This document shows, piece after piece, positions 16,576 to 29,174 of a stretch of DNA of 64,000 nucleotides. This DNA comes from Leucocoprinus leucothites (Eukaryota > Basidiomycota > Agaricomycetes > Agaricales > Agaricaceae): the NCBI GenBank assembly GCA_013368445.1, contig JAACJO010000007.1, positions 930,001 to 994,000 on the forward strand, given 5' to 3'. Positions within the stretch are counted from its first letter, which is position 1, and every line of letters starts with the position of its first letter. The notes beneath the pieces are model-generated. The model was given only the letters and a program-made list of their open reading frames with translations, was not told the origin of the DNA and searched no databases. A program made the translations under genes and the position numbers.

Positions 16576-17581
16576 TGTTAGAAAAAGAGAGAGAGAGTAA
16601 AAATCAGTAAGAGAAAGCAGGTGAGAAGGAGTCAAACTGCTGTTGGTTGACACACCCACAAGTCGCGTCGTGATTGGTTTCACAGCTCTAGCCAAACAAA
16701 GCCCGCATACTCGCACGGGCCCCACACGTGTCGAAAGGATATATAGTATTCATGACTCTAATCCCCACCATAAGAACAGGTCATGGCAGTCAGTGCAGTA
16801 TCTGACGCTTCGTAGCTACCTGGACTGATGCATCCCTGCCTTAAGTCTGGTCAATTCTAGACGTGTCTGAGTGTGAAATTCGTAATATGTAGCAAGTGAG
16901 CGTGCCAAAAAAAATCCCCTGGTTGCAGGCCATAACACTCTTTGAGCCATTCCAAGACAAGGACTTTCCATTCTCTCTCGCGCTTACTATCCAAAGGCGA
17001 GGCAGATCGAAAGTGCTCCTAACCGTAAGCCTGAGTAGGTGTCGATCTCCAGGCCCTTCAACTGCAGGAGTCCTACCACGGGGACACAGAAGAGCATTCA
17101 TTCCACCATATAGTCACTGGATCAAAGTCAAAAGGAATCGTAACTGCCAGGATTGTCTTGATGAAACAAAAAACAAGGATGCTCGAAGGCTAAGCACTCA
17201 CGCTGTCCGCGGATCTGCCCCGAAGCGCAGTACAAAAACAGCTCCTTTTACTGCAAACTCTAGGCCGAAGTTGAGTTTAATCCTTCGCAGTGTTCGAGCG
17301 CTTAGTCCCCTGACCGATACTTGGTCCTGTATTCTTGCGCCGAAACTCCGATTGTCGACCAAAAACGGCAAGCGCCGAAGAATACCGAAAATTACATCAT
17401 GTAATTTTTTCAAGCATAGACTATTTTGGGTCAACGTGCCGTCTCAACAGCTGCTGACAACCAAGAAACGCGTTGTTGCCAAAACCCCCTTTTAGCGCGC
17501 CGGACAGGCTTATAAGCGGTGTAGTCAAAACGGCATTCCTTCTCAAAGCCGCTTTGACCTGTGGGAGAAAAGCCCTCCAAG
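16576..17581. other. 1 kb divergent intergenic region between SUB2 and the dicarboxylate carrier gene
   Basis: No recognisable gene. Near 17130-17500 the sequence is open on both strands (a plus frame from a GTG near 16896 to 17495, and a minus frame 17434-17198), but neither has an ATG in a good place, domain-like sequence or splice pattern I trust. The SUB2-proximal part carries CACGTG and an inverted CCAAT and is promoter-like. The rest may be promoter, a lineage-specific ORF or a non-coding transcript. Confidence 0.4.
16725..16730. promoter_or_regulatory. Palindromic CACGTG element upstream of SUB2
   Basis: Perfect CACGTG E-box about 150 bp upstream of the SUB2 ATG, with an inverted CCAAT (ATTGG) about 55 bp nearer the gene. 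bHLH factors of the Cbf1 type bind this core in fungi; binding here is inferred. Confidence 0.45.
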
Positions 17582-19031
17582 ATGGCCACCAGCTACCCAT
17601 TCTGGTACGTTCTGTCTACCCCAAATCCCCTACAGAACCTCATCACATTCGATTAACTCTAGGCTTGGAGGTTGGAGTATTCTATTATTTCGTTCGTTCT
17701 TTATAATACTGACCTTCATCCTTCATCTCTAGGAGTCGCCGCTTCAAGTGAGTTTAATCGTTCCTATTTCTAAGGGGATATATTGACTTCCGGTAGTGGC
17801 TGCATCATGCACCCATCCGCTAGACGCGATCAAAGTGTACGTTGAATGTGAAGCCACTAATTCCCATTTCTGACTCCCAATCCTACTCAGGCGAATGCAA
17901 ACCTTGGATTCTGCGTCGGGCTCCAAACGGCCATCAACTGTATCTGTAATTCGCTCCTCGATCTCCCAATCCGGCTTTCGGAGTCTCTATGCTGGCCTTA
18001 CTGCGTCACTCATGCGGCAAATGTCCTATTCATTGGTACGTCTTGGAAGTTACGAGAAGATGAAGGAGCAACTCTCTCGAGAACGGAAGCCTTCAACTCT
18101 ACAGTTACTACTCGCGGCGAGTTTAGCTGGAGGACTTGGTGGTATAGCTGGTAACCCCGCAGGTGTGTCGCATAAAGATTTGCTCGGTCAACGACCCTCA
18201 TATTGAATTCCAGATATCATCCTGGTTCGCATGACTAGCGACCTCGTACGCCAACCAGACAAACGTTACAACTACTCAAATGCCATCACAGGCGTAGTGA
18301 ACCTCATCAAATCAGAAGGTATTCGGGGATTAGGAAGAGGTATTGGCACCAATACAGTAGGTACCGTTTACACGAGTATACACCGTGGCTCAACGATCAT
18401 CACTATAGACAAGGGCTGTCCTCATGAATGTACGTACTTCCGACCGGCGCTAGGATATAAGTGGTACTCATGACCATCAGGCATCTCAGGTCTGCTCGTA
18501 AGTCCTTCAACACAAAACTTGGAATCACCCAGTCAACTAGCCCTGGCATAGTTATGATTACTTCAAGGGGAAACTTCTCCATAGAACATTGCCCTTATCC
18601 GACTACAAGCTCAAAGATAACTTACTGACCCACTTCCTTGCAAGCGGCTTGGCCGGCACAGTCGCAACTAGTGTGTACTTTCACTTTTCATCGCACGACA
18701 CCAGGACGCTCATTCATTTCGGCAGCCGTATGTTCACCTGCGGACGTGCTGAGATCGCGTGTCATGGCTTCGGTGAGTTAATTTCCGTAGTACAGCACAG
18801 CTTCTCGCTCATGAAAACCTAGTCATCCAATACCTCGGTTTCCCAAGTTTTGATTCGATCCTTCCGTAATGAAGGCATAACATTCCTTTTCAAAGGCTGG
18901 ACTCCTGCTTTTATTCGCCTTGGACCCAATACAGTGCTTCTCTTCGTTTTCTTTGAGGTAAGCTGTCCCTTACGTTGACCGCTGAGCCAACTGATAGGTC
19001 AATTTAGCAACTTAAGAAGGCATGGAATTAG
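17582..19031 (+). CDS. DIC1: Mitochondrial dicarboxylate carrier (SLC25 family)
   Basis: Inner-membrane carrier exchanging malate/succinate for phosphate. ATG at 17582 (MATSYPFW). Short exons joined by frame: the reading GGVAASMAASCTHPLDAIK then VRMQT, GNPADIILVRM and CSPADVLRSRVM supplies the three family signatures PxDxxK/R. GLGRGIG and FLFKGWTPAFIRLGPNTV are typical of dicarboxylate/oxaloacetate-type carriers. The last exon reads QLKKAWN then stop at 19029-19031. About eight or nine introns; one join gives NTTRAV where NTVRAV is usual, so a residue or border may be slightly off. Convergent with the GH43 gene 220 bp away. Substrate assignment rests on family resemblance. Confidence 0.85.
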
Positions 19032-19251
19032 ACATACTTCAACGGATTGGCCACATGGATTCTTAGACTTCACGTCCCCATACCATATACTCCAGTCATT
19101 TTGGAATAGCTTGCCTAGAATTTCTATCGAAGTCATATCTGCATCTTTATAGTATTTATATGAAGGCTCCTTAGTTTTGATACTCGGACTCTGTACAATT
19201 TCTATCATATTTTGGTGCTATATAGTGTTGAAATAGAACAACTTAAGTCGC

Positions 19252-21382
19252 TCAGGTAGCAGTATAAACAATAATCTTATCTAGATCAGCGGCATAGCCT
19301 GTATGTCCATGTGCAAGCTATTGTGAGACTCTTGAATCCTGCATCGAAGGATCTGATCACGTACTGTTCTGGTTTGCAGAGAACGTGATAGAATTGGCAC
19401 CACTCCGGAGGTTAAGTTTAACTGGAACGGAGAGGATGGCATGTCCACCACCAGTGTTGGGTTGGTCGACGACAGTGGGGGAGCCACCGTTGACGCTGTA
19501 AGGACGGGCCAAGATGGTGAATGCTTGAAAATTAAACAAATTCATTATGCCATACCTAACGGTCGTATTTCTCCAAGCTGAATCTCCTATGCAATTTGTG
19601 AGCTCAAACTCGAAATATGAGATATCCAAGGTGCCCGTACCGTTTGCGTAGTATAATGCAACCCATTGATCCCGACCCGCACCCTGAACATTATTGATGG
19701 TGAGAGATCCACCATTACCTTAGAATATGTCACTCGAAGGTCACAAATTTTCATTGTTTTTGCAGCTTACCGAGCCAGCCAACAGCACGTCCACCAGAGA
19801 AGGAACCATCCGATAACATCTGGGCTGCCCCGCTGAGAGAACCAGATTCGGCTTCATAAGTTGTGCCAGCGGCAGCACTAAATGTACCAGCTGAAGGATT
19901 GACGCTCCATACATCGGCAGCTATGATCTGAGGTTTGCCGGTATCCCAGGTCATGGGGTACCATATATATCTGCTGCTACCAAGCAGGGATGGTCTCCAG
20001 CGGTCACCCATATAGATTGCAAAGTTCGAGCCCAGTAGCATGTCGAATGTGTTCTGGGAGAAATACGTGCGAGTCGCGGCTGGTGCAATATCCGCCTGGG
20101 ATGACCAAGGACCAGAGAGTGACTAGCGCAGGCAAATTAAGCATACTCCGTCCGTCACTACGGCAGTGAAGTAATATCTCACGGAAGCGGAGAAAAACTT
20201 GTTGGGGTTTGGATCCCATCCCGTTGTGTGTGATGCAAAGAGATAATAAACCTAGTGACGCTTTTAGAAGGCATTCGAGGTCAGGATGCAAACGCAGACT
20301 AACCCCATTACGCTTCACGATTCCCGGAGATTCGAGCGTCGACCCTAAAATGAGACGTAGGCAGCTGTGGACCTGACAAGGGGTAGGAACCAACCAGACA
20401 AAACGCTAACTTGGGATGCAACGTTCAGATAGCTAGAGTCGAGCCGAGAAATCTTAAAGTTTTGGTTGTTGTCTGAGGCGTATAGGAGGTAAACAGTTTG
20501 TGCGGCTGCACAAGCATCAAGTTGAGTAGATCCTTTGCCAATCGAAAGAAACAAGTCCTTACAGTCATCTGGGGAAGGATGTCAGTCGTTGATGTGGCAA
20601 CAGACTCGAGAGTTTAGGCGTCTACTTACCGTCCTGGTACAGCCCCATATCTCTGGAATCCGCTCCAAGCGGCTTGAAGCTCGTCCTGTACGTGTAGGGG
20701 CCGCATGGGCTTGAAGCAATAGCCACGCCCACTTGGGCTGCTCCGTAGCTGGCTAGAATCAGAACCGTACCACCAGGTTCAGCAATCGTAACACTGACTT
20801 TGAGCTATCAGAGTGGAACCACATCACATATTGGTTTGTCTAAACCGGCCGAGAATGAGGCCAATGACAGTCCGTCGGGAGATAAAACTCCAAGGCTGAT
20901 ATCTTACCGACTTATTGAAGACGACTAAAGAAGTCCGGAGGTAAGTGAACAATTCACTCTGAGATGTGCGAACCTACCTTTTGGTCGTTCCACGATGTTT
21001 GATGTGGAAATACTAGTACCAGAAATCGGCGTCAGCGCATCCCTTTGGCGTGTCCACGATACCAAGTCGCTAGACTGAGGGGAATGAGGTGTGGGTAACG
21101 TTCGTGGGAGAAGCTGCATACCGAATAACAGGAAACCGCTTTGAACAGTCCGCTGTTGTGCGATTTATCTTCGCCAAACCAGTAGTACGTAGACCCAACC
21201 TATACCACTTCAGTGTTTGAGAGGAAACTTCAAAAAAAAAAGCCCACTTTCAAAAATCCACCTCCATGAGCCTGGATGACATTTCCACTCGTATCGGTCC
21301 AGGTAGCACCAGGAACGATGACTGCCCCAAGGACACGAGCGAGACAGATGGCGACAGTAACGAGAAGAGCTCGAAATTGCAT
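19252..21382 (-). CDS. Secreted GH43 exo-beta-1,3-galactanase-like enzyme with C-terminal CBM
   Basis: Glycoside hydrolase family 43, resembling the Phanerochaete exo-beta-1,3-galactanase with its CBM35. ATG at 21382 starts a signal peptide (MQFRALLVTVAICLARVLGA). The catalytic propeller contains GSTYYWFGEDKSHNSGLF-like residues, ISTSNIVERPK, EYVMWFHSDS, KPLGADSRDMGLYQDDD, TVYLLYASDNNQNFKISRL and GDRWRPSLLGSSRYIWYP. The CBM follows: TYEAESGSL, GGRAVGWLG, SLTINNVQG, NTTVSVNGG, VVDQPNTGGG, then SYAADLDKIIVYTAT and stop at 19252-19254. About ten introns. In the studied Phanerochaete enzyme the acid is Glu and the base role is taken by Gln; I did not map these residues. Probable role: trimming arabinogalactan side-chain-bearing beta-1,3-galactans of plant walls. 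Confidence 0.85.
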
Positions 21383-22085
21383 TTGTTGCCATTCTATCGT
21401 GGGAGGCTCATTATTTATCAAGTTCAGCAATAGCGCGAGAATCATGCGGACCAACCCCGGTCAAGAATCTGTTCATGGGGTACAGTCAGGTGAAATATAT
21501 GGCATGAAACTGAAGTGAGAGGCTCTATGCTTCGTCATTGTTATGGGTTAATCCCGGTCCGCCTAGTCATCTCCTGGATATATTACTGAGTTTACCTGTC
21601 TAGGTATTAGCACTGAGATTTTGCTTCCTTGGTAGATCAGTGACATAGCCGCTTTGAACTATATAGCCGCAATCACGAGCAATAAATTCGGTAAGAGGGT
21701 TGTTGGTCCCGACTCTCGGCCGGGGGATGACCTTGCAAACAGACGGTCCGCTGTTATACCCGTATCATGATGGATTCTTTTCCTTCTGTATTCGAGACAA
21801 GTTCATCCACGCCATTCCTGGTGGACATGTAGGCCGGATCTTTTCCTTGACGAAAATACATTTTTGGGAAAGCATCGGAATAATCGCATGCAGAGAGACG
21901 ATGTGGACCTGGGAGGTGATCAGTGATCACGGCACTTGCGGATAGTCCAAGCCGATCTGATGACCTCGTTGAACGCGTGCTTGGCTAGGCGCTTCTCTTG
22001 ATGTCACTGGTTACATAAGCAGAAAATATCAAATTCTCGTTAAACTGCCGTCTCTTGAAAGAGCCAACTAAGTAGCTTCGCCTTC
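21383..22085. promoter_or_regulatory. Divergent promoter region between GH43 and ROK1
   Basis: 703 bp between two outward-facing ATGs. It contains two matches to the CreA/Cre1 carbon-repressor consensus SYGGRG: CCCCGG at 21455-21460 and CCGGGG at 21720-21725. The motif is short and the call is weak, but carbon repression would be sensible for the GH43 gene. No convincing coding sequence. Confidence 0.3.
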
Positions 22086-24233
22086 ATGGAGACATTCCAA
22101 CTCTTGTCCGGGAGTGGTGTTCATTTTAATAAATCCAAGTACGAGAAGGATGTCCGGTTGTTCACTGTGTGTGTCTTTCTTATCATAACCACACTTACAA
22201 CAACTTATCTCTTTACCATTAGAAAGCGAAGCCTAGGGCTGGTCATGCATTGAGAGACGATCCGTCATCACATGAAATTCCAGCAGAACTTGATTTCTTT
22301 AAATATTCCCGCAACACCACCGGAAAACGAAAGTATAGTTCTTCATCGGGGCAATCTGTGGAGAAGAGACGGAGAATAGACGAGGAAGATGAGGAGGGCG
22401 ATGATGTGGAAGAGGATCTCAATGAAGGCTCACACCGACAGAAAGACTCAGAGGTGTCGCCAGAGAAGCACAGAGTCACTTCAAAAGGCCGTGATATTCC
22501 TGAAGCTGTGGATACATTTGAAGTTCTTCAGGAAGAATACCACATACCGTCTCACATCTACCAGAACCTCTCGAAAAGCGGATACAAACACCCAACGAGC
22601 ATTCAATCTCACGCGGTTCCAATAATATTGAAAGTGCGTAGTTAATTTTCAATTAAGGCCCACAAACCAACATAACTAGTCTCGCGACCTTGCTGCCATC
22701 TCCCCTACAGGTACAGGGAAAACACTTTCTTATTTGCTTCCAGTTATGGCGACATTGCAAGCACCTATATCGAGTATAAAGGATGTGACAGAGTTCGGAG
22801 TACGTGCCTTGGTAATCGCACCTACACGAGAGCTTGCGCACCAGATACACAATGAATGTTTGAAGTTGGCTCAAGGACGAAAATGGCGGATAGTACTGTT
22901 TAGCAAGGCCACTGCTGCCACATTAGCCGACAAAAATGTGAGGGACAAAGTCGGTGAGTTGGGTGTTTTCTTGTGTAGCTGTGTAACTCAGTTCAGTTGC
23001 CCAGACGTCATCATCAGTACCCCTCTCAGACTCGTGGCGTCGCTACAAGCTGGCTCTCTTGACCTGAGAAAGTAAGTTGATATCGTGAATTTTTGCGAGA
23101 CATGATGATGAACTCGAGATTCAGTGTTCGCCATTTAATACTTGATGAAGCCGACCGTCTCCTGGACGCCGAATTCCTATCCCAAATACAAGAACTTGTA
23201 GCAGCTTGTTCCCATCCAAATGTTCAAAAAGTAGTATTTAGTGCCACACTTCCAGCAGGTGCCGAGAAAGTTGCAATGGACATGTTACGAGATCCTATCC
23301 GCGTTGTTGTTGGTCTCAAGTGCGTCGTCCACTCCGTCGCCTTCAGTACTCTACTGACTCCGAGCAGAGATACCCCACTGCCTCTCATTCAACAAAGCTT
23401 GACATACGTTGCTGATGATCAATCCAAGCTGCCTAGTCTGCTCACCTACTTTTCCAAGCCTTACAATCCTCCTGTCCTTGTCTTTACATCGACGCAACCA
23501 CGTGCATCTTCATTGGCTGAAGAGCTGACGATGAACGGGATACCAAATGTCGATTGCCTACATGCTGGCATGACGAAGAAGGAGCGAGATGATTCAGTGA
23601 GCCGGATGCGACATGGACAGTGTTGGATTCTGGTGAGCACGGAAGTCATGGCTCGAGGGATGGACTTCAAGGGAGTCCGCGAAGTCATAAATTACGATTT
23701 TCCGACAAGCATACAAAGCTATGTACATCGTATAGGTACGTATGCCGCACTTCGATACTAGCTTTGATTTCATAATGGCGAAGGTCGTACGGGTCGTGCC
23801 GGCCGAGAAGGCAAGGCGGTCACATTTTTCACTGACGAGGATGCGCCATTCCTCAAGTCGTAAGCTCCGGTTCTTTTTCCCGCTTTCTTCGCTCGTCTTA
23901 TTGTATCCGAGTATTGCCAACGTGATCTTGCAAGCTGGGCAGAGTGTGCCCGACTGGATTCTCAAGCTCCCAAAACCTTCCAAGATGAAACGAAAAGCGA
24001 TGGGCAAGGTAAAACGTCCAGAGGTCGTGAATAATGCCCGGAAAATTGGCCGCCAAGATGCAATAAAGAGACGGTATGGCTTATCTCATAGTGAGGCTTG
24101 TTCTCAGCTAACACGCTCTAGCGATATGATTGCTGGTTCGAAACGACGAAAGGCGAAGGCAACTGGTGGGGCTACCCAACGGATTTCGGAGGGCGTCAAA
24201 AATCCAAGAGTGGAGGAAGGCGGTTCCGGGTGA
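22086..24233 (+). CDS. ROK1: ROK1/DDX52 DEAD-box rRNA-processing helicase
   Basis: Nucleolar ATP-dependent RNA helicase required for 18S rRNA processing. ATG at 22086 gives [18 protein letters not shown]; a short intron joins to [13 protein letters not shown]. An acidic, charged linker precedes the core. Motifs: [17 protein letters not shown] (Q motif), [14 protein letters not shown] (I), [13 protein letters not shown] (Ia), STPLRL (Ib), LDEADRLLD (II), [10 protein letters not shown] (III), [11 protein letters not shown] (IV), [14 protein letters not shown] (V), HRIG joined across an intron to [15 protein letters not shown] (VI). The C-terminus has [14 protein letters not shown] and a basic tail; stop at 24231-24233. 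Around eight introns. Nearly converges with CCA1, whose stop lies about 70 bp away. Confidence 0.92.
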
Positions 24234-24304
24234 CATTGGGTATATTGAATACTACCCTACTAACATGTGCATCATATATGGTATCGGCCCATCTTCGTTC
24301 TTTA

Positions 24305-26451
24305 CTATTTAGTCCGAACTCGTTTGTTCGCAGGCTTCTTCGCCTCTTCCACCTGTATGTGTCCTTGCCGTCGCTGGTCTTTTAGCCAATCAATACAGTC
24401 ATTTTTGGTGCCTTCGGGATGCTCTAGCTGCCACTCAATGAGTTTGTTTCGAACTTCACCAAGCCATGGACCGGGACTTTTTGCCTCGAGGGTTGCAACG
24501 GTTTCATGGCCCTAGGAGAAACGTTGAACCATGGGAGAAGACAAGCTCGATTGAACTCCTTACATCTAAAATATACCCCATTTCACCAACTTCCTGGAGC
24601 TTCATATCTTCGACTTCTTGAGCGAAGTTATTATATTTCTCAATAATATGAGACGCTTGTTCATCTATCCCGAATCAAATTAATATGGGCTCGTGGGTGT
24701 TTGGTCAGAAAAAGGACCAACAGTTCAAGACACCGTGCTCGGGGTCATAGTAGTCCACCAACTCTTGCACAAGTGAAAACAAGAACGAGCTCGTCCAGTG
24801 AGACCCAGTTGCTGAGTTATGCACTGATTTTTCTCGCAGCAATAAACCTAAACTATTGTCAGTATCAAAATAATGACAGGCTCAGACGTCCGCACCAATG
24901 CCAACCCTCTTTGAGGTAGGGTGCAGTTTAGCTGGCTGAACAATTGAGCCGGCTATAATGTTAGCAGCAGTGAATAACAAGGGTATGCCATCTAAGAAAT
25001 GTGATTGTGTTCCTAGTTTCAATGAATCACGGATAACTAGGTCAACGAAGGGTTGATCCTTTTTCTTCTTGTCACGATAAGTAAGACCTTTGTAAGGGGT
25101 TAGCGAAGCGGCGAGATAGAGGCGGGAAGAGCATGTTGAATCGCTGTCCAGTGCTTGGTAGAACAATGGATGGAGAGTAGGAAAGTTGTTCAATGATTGT
25201 TTTCGGTTTTCAAGGAGGTGGTGTAGAATCGAGGCAGCAGCGAGGGCAGTACAAGGAAGGGCTGGTTTTCCGGACGAGGTTGAGATGAAGTCCTCGGGTA
25301 TCACAAAATATATGGAGTCGTAGAGGCAAAGGCTATGAATGAGTTCGATGGATCGGAGAGGGTCACGACCTAACAAACTGTTAGGATTGATGATTGGATT
25401 GTGATGGTAAGTGACCTTTGAGCATTTTCGACAACTCGTCGCCTACTCGTTCCCGAGCGACTTTGGCTACAAGGGCTTTCTAAAACACGGTGAATGACCT
25501 GGTTTAGCTGCAGAGAAGGATCTCTTACCTGAACTATGGGATCTCTCGCAGCTTCATCAATTTCTGGGACGATTTCGAACCCAAGGCGACTGGCGAAGCG
25601 TATGCAGCGAAGGACCCGTAGAGGATCATCGAGGAAAGTTTCGCGAGGGGGCAAGGGGGTTCGAATAATGCCACTGCGCAGATCTTTGAGCCCCTAGGTA
25701 ATCTCTTGAGAATTTTACTTTATGGGTTTTGTAGTCTAAAGAGCTTACTTGACCTGTAAAATCTTCAATCTCGCGTGAATGAACGTTGTAGAACAGAGCA
25801 TTGATCGTAAGGTCTCTTCTCAGGGCATCTTGGAGAGGTGTGCCGAAGGACTGGGCCTTTTAGAATTTGGGGTATACCTGAAAACGGGTATAACACTCAC
25901 TATCCCGGTCGGAATACGACTGTCGCTTGCATACTCCTCGCTCCTAAGATTCACCAGGTCGATATCAAGTCCAAACACTTTGAACGTAGCTGTCTCAAGG
26001 TGTTTTGACTGGTCTGGATTTTGAGCAATTTTACTGATTGTCCCCGTCTCTACACCGTTCTCGCTTGCATAAGAGGCTAGCCCCTCCGCAAAAGCGAGGC
26101 CCATTGAATTATCGAGCGCGATATCGATATCATTACTCTGGGAACCAAGTAACTGTTGTCATAGGGTTCATATAACTGTGACGGGTAATGACTGAGGATT
26201 GTTACCTTGTCGCGAGGCCATCCCCCTGCTATTCTACAGACTGTTCTTGAGGACGGGTCATCCTGAGCATGCTTCACGTAGTTGTCAAGCAGTTTGCAAA
26301 TCCGATCCTCTACATCAGAGAGTTGAACACTCATTTCTGAAGGAATTGGAATCTTTTTGGTGGGATTTTTACGAAAGGCCATTACTGATTGGTGTCTGGG
26401 AATGCCCCAAAGGGTTCTGTTACTGTAGAGTATACGGCGGAAGCTGAACAT
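24305..26451 (-). CDS. CCA1: CCA-adding tRNA nucleotidyltransferase with two in-frame starts
   Basis: Adds CCA to tRNA 3' ends in nucleus, cytosol and mitochondria. Visible: IAGGWPRDK then LLGSQSNDIDIALD (nucleotidyltransferase signature with the metal-binding Asp pair), LRRDLTINALFYN, DPLRVLRCIRFASRLGF (template-binding region) and a helical C-terminal half; ends with NKRVRTK and stop at 24305-24307. ATG at 26451 begins MFSFRRILYSNRTLWGIPRH, an Arg-rich, non-acidic extension of 23 residues; a second in-frame ATG lies at 26382 (MAFRKNPTKK). In yeast, alternative starts of the single CCA1 gene direct protein to mitochondria or to nucleus/cytosol; the same arrangement is visible here. Several short introns. 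Confidence 0.93.
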
Positions 26452-26848
26452 GCATCAGTGATGTCAAGACTCCAGGAGAAAGATGTCCAAAAAAGGGTCG
26501 AGCGCTATGACGCTGAGTACCTTATTATTTTTCATCAAACTTCGATCCTGTGCTTCCGAAATCCAACATTTTTCGGCCAAGTCAAAGGAGCTAATCCTTT
26601 AAATGAGCTTATTCAACTTATGCCTTGAGCAAGGTGCCCACTAAGCGCTTATCGCTCAACGAGTCTTCAGTAGAACTTCGCGCACACGTGATTGGTCTTC
26701 GGTCGGGGATTACCGTTGCTTTCCCACGCACCAGGAGACCTGGTGGATTCCAGCTTCTCGGTTTAATTTCAAGCACGTCAGCTCCTTCTCTCCTGTTGCT
26801 CCTGGATCCCCAGCTCTTTCCCCCCTCGCTCGCTCGACCAACGTACGA
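26452..26848. promoter_or_regulatory. Divergent promoter region between CCA1 and VAC8
   Basis: 397 bp between outward-facing ATGs. CACGTG at 26685-26690 is followed directly by ATTGG (inverted CCAAT). Pyrimidine-rich DNA lies just upstream of the VAC8 ATG. Likely a shared promoter; inferred from geometry and motifs. Confidence 0.5.
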
Positions 26849-29174
26849 ATGGGAAATATATCAAGCTGCTGCGAATCGTGCTGTATGTTTGCCAATCTCG
26901 TTTGGACTCCATACTTACACTACTTCAGTCCAGGGGCGCAGGTCTCAACAGTATGAACCACTCCTTCTGGAAAATGAACGTGAAGCGGTGGCAGACTTGC
27001 TGCAGTACCTCGAAAGTATGTTTCCATAATTTCTCAATGACTTCTCTGACCCAATGTACTCTGTCAGATCGTGCAACCACCAACTTCTTCTCAGGCGATC
27101 CCCTCTCAGCACTTACTACACTCTCTTTCTCCGATAACGTCGACCTTCAACGGAGTGCAGCCCTCGCATTCGCCGAGATAACTGAGAAAGAAGTTCGCCC
27201 TGTTGGGAGGGACACACTGGATCCCATCCTGTTTCTGTTAAGTAGCCACGATGCTGAGGTCCAGAGAGCAGCGAGCGCTGCTCTAGGGAATCTAGCCGTG
27301 AATAGTAAGTTGTCATCCTCTTTCTTTCTTTCCTTCCAGATGTGCTGAGCGCCAGCAGCCGACAACAAGCTCCTCATCGTGAAACTTGGCGGGCTGGAAC
27401 CGTTGATACGCCAAATGTTGAGCCCAAACGTTGAAGTCCAGTGTAACGCCGTTGGTTGCGTGACCAATTTGGCAACCCATGGTGATCCTCTTTACGCAAT
27501 TGACCTTCAAGGCTTGCTAACCCCGTTTCTAGACGATAACAAGTCCAAAATCGCCAAGTCCGGTGCCTTGGTACCCCTCACACGCCTGGCACGCTCGAAA
27601 GACATGCGTGTGCAAAGAAATGCGACTGGCGCATTGCTGAACATGACACACTCAGGTGGGTCTTAGTGATGGCCTTTTTCCATTGAGCTCATTAACGCAT
27701 GCGACGTCAGATGAGAACCGGCAGCAATTGGTCAATGCGGGCGCCATTCCCGTCTTAGTGAACCTTCTTAATTCCCCTGACACCGACGTTCAATATTATT
27801 GCACCACAGCCTTGAGTAACATTGCCGTAGATGGTGTGTCTATTATCCTCAATTCCAATCTGGCAAGCTGATACCTATTCTTGCAGCCAACAATCGGAAG
27901 AAGCTCGCCCAGAGCGAGCCTAAGCTCATCAGTAGTCTTGTTCAGCTCATGGACAGCCCTAGCCTCAAGGTCCAGTGCCAAGCAGCCCTTGCCCTCCGTA
28001 ATTTGGCTAGTGACGGTAAGATATATTTCTTGTTGTCCGCAAGGCTAGGATCGTATCTCATTTCTACTCAGAGAAGTACCAACTTGAGATTGTCAAGTGC
28101 GAGGGCTTGCAAGCTCTCCTGCGCCTACTGCAATCTACCTATCTGCCTCTCATACTCTCGTCGGCTGCCTGCGTTCGAAATGTCTCCATTCATCCACAGA
28201 ACGAATCACCTATCATCGAATCTGGCTTCCTGCAGCCTCTGATTAATCTTCTTTCCTTCAAGGAGAACGAAGAAGTTCAATGCCATGCTATCTCAACCTT
28301 GCGCAATCTAGCCGCAAGCTCCGAGAAGAACAAAGGGGCAATTGTCAAGGCTGGTGCAATACAGACCATCAAAGAACTCGTTCTTGATGTTCCCGTTGGC
28401 GTTCAGAGTGAAATGACTGCTTGTGTTGCCGTCCTGGCACTCAGTGGTGAGTTTACTATCAGAAGACCGTCCTATTCATCCTTATGTATCTATAGATGAG
28501 CTTAAAAGCCAACTTCTGGAGATGGGCGTTTTAGAATTTTTGATCCCTCTGACCAGTTCTCCGAGCGGAGAGGTTCAAGGCAACGCCGCTGCCGCGATCG
28601 GCAATCTGTCATCGAAAGACAACCGCATTGCCAACGATGACTATTCGCACTTCAACGACGTCTGGGAAAAACCCGACGGCGGTATGCATGACTACCTCCA
28701 CCGGTTCCTCATAAGCCCCGATGGTACCTTCCAACACATAGCCGTCTGGACAATTGTCCAACTACTAGAATCTGGAGGTGCGTACCTCCGCTGTAAGTCT
28801 CAATCAGATGTGTCCTGAACCCCTATCTAGATCCCCAACTAATTAGTAACATCCGAAACTCCGCCAAAGTCATTCCTTTTGTTCGCGCTCTTTCCCATTC
28901 GCGAGCGTCCACGCCTGCATCGTCCGTAGGCACACCTCACTCTCATCGCTCTGCTGCCCAATCCCAAGACGACGACGCTCTACTGGGACAGCAAGAAATT
29001 GTAGTTCTTGCTCGTCGTATCTTGGAATACGTGGAGGGTGATGAAGGTTTTGCTTCATCCAGTGTTGGAGGATCTCATGTGCAGCCCGGGTCGTCAATAG
29101 GCAGCTCGCAACGAGATCACGAGGAGCTCAGGCGCAGCGTGCGAGAAGCATTCGCCCCCGGTTCTCATCGTTAG
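26849..29174 (+). CDS. VAC8: VAC8-type armadillo-repeat vacuolar membrane protein
   Basis: Armadillo-repeat adaptor on the vacuole membrane, acting in vacuole inheritance, fusion and selective autophagy through partners such as Vac17, Nvj1 and Atg13 in yeast. ATG at 26849 gives [11 protein letters not shown], with Gly2 and Ser6 fitting N-myristoylation and a Cys cluster fitting palmitoylation, as in yeast Vac8. Repeats follow in order: [124 protein letters not shown] long insert-like final part ends [10 protein letters not shown] and stop at 29172-29174. About eight introns, mostly at repeat ends. Very strong family match. Confidence 0.95.

Noticed and set aside
16896..17495. 199-codon open frame on the plus strand
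   Set aside because: Begins with GTG, has no recognisable domain or splice context, and overlaps an open frame on the other strand. Kept only as an open question.
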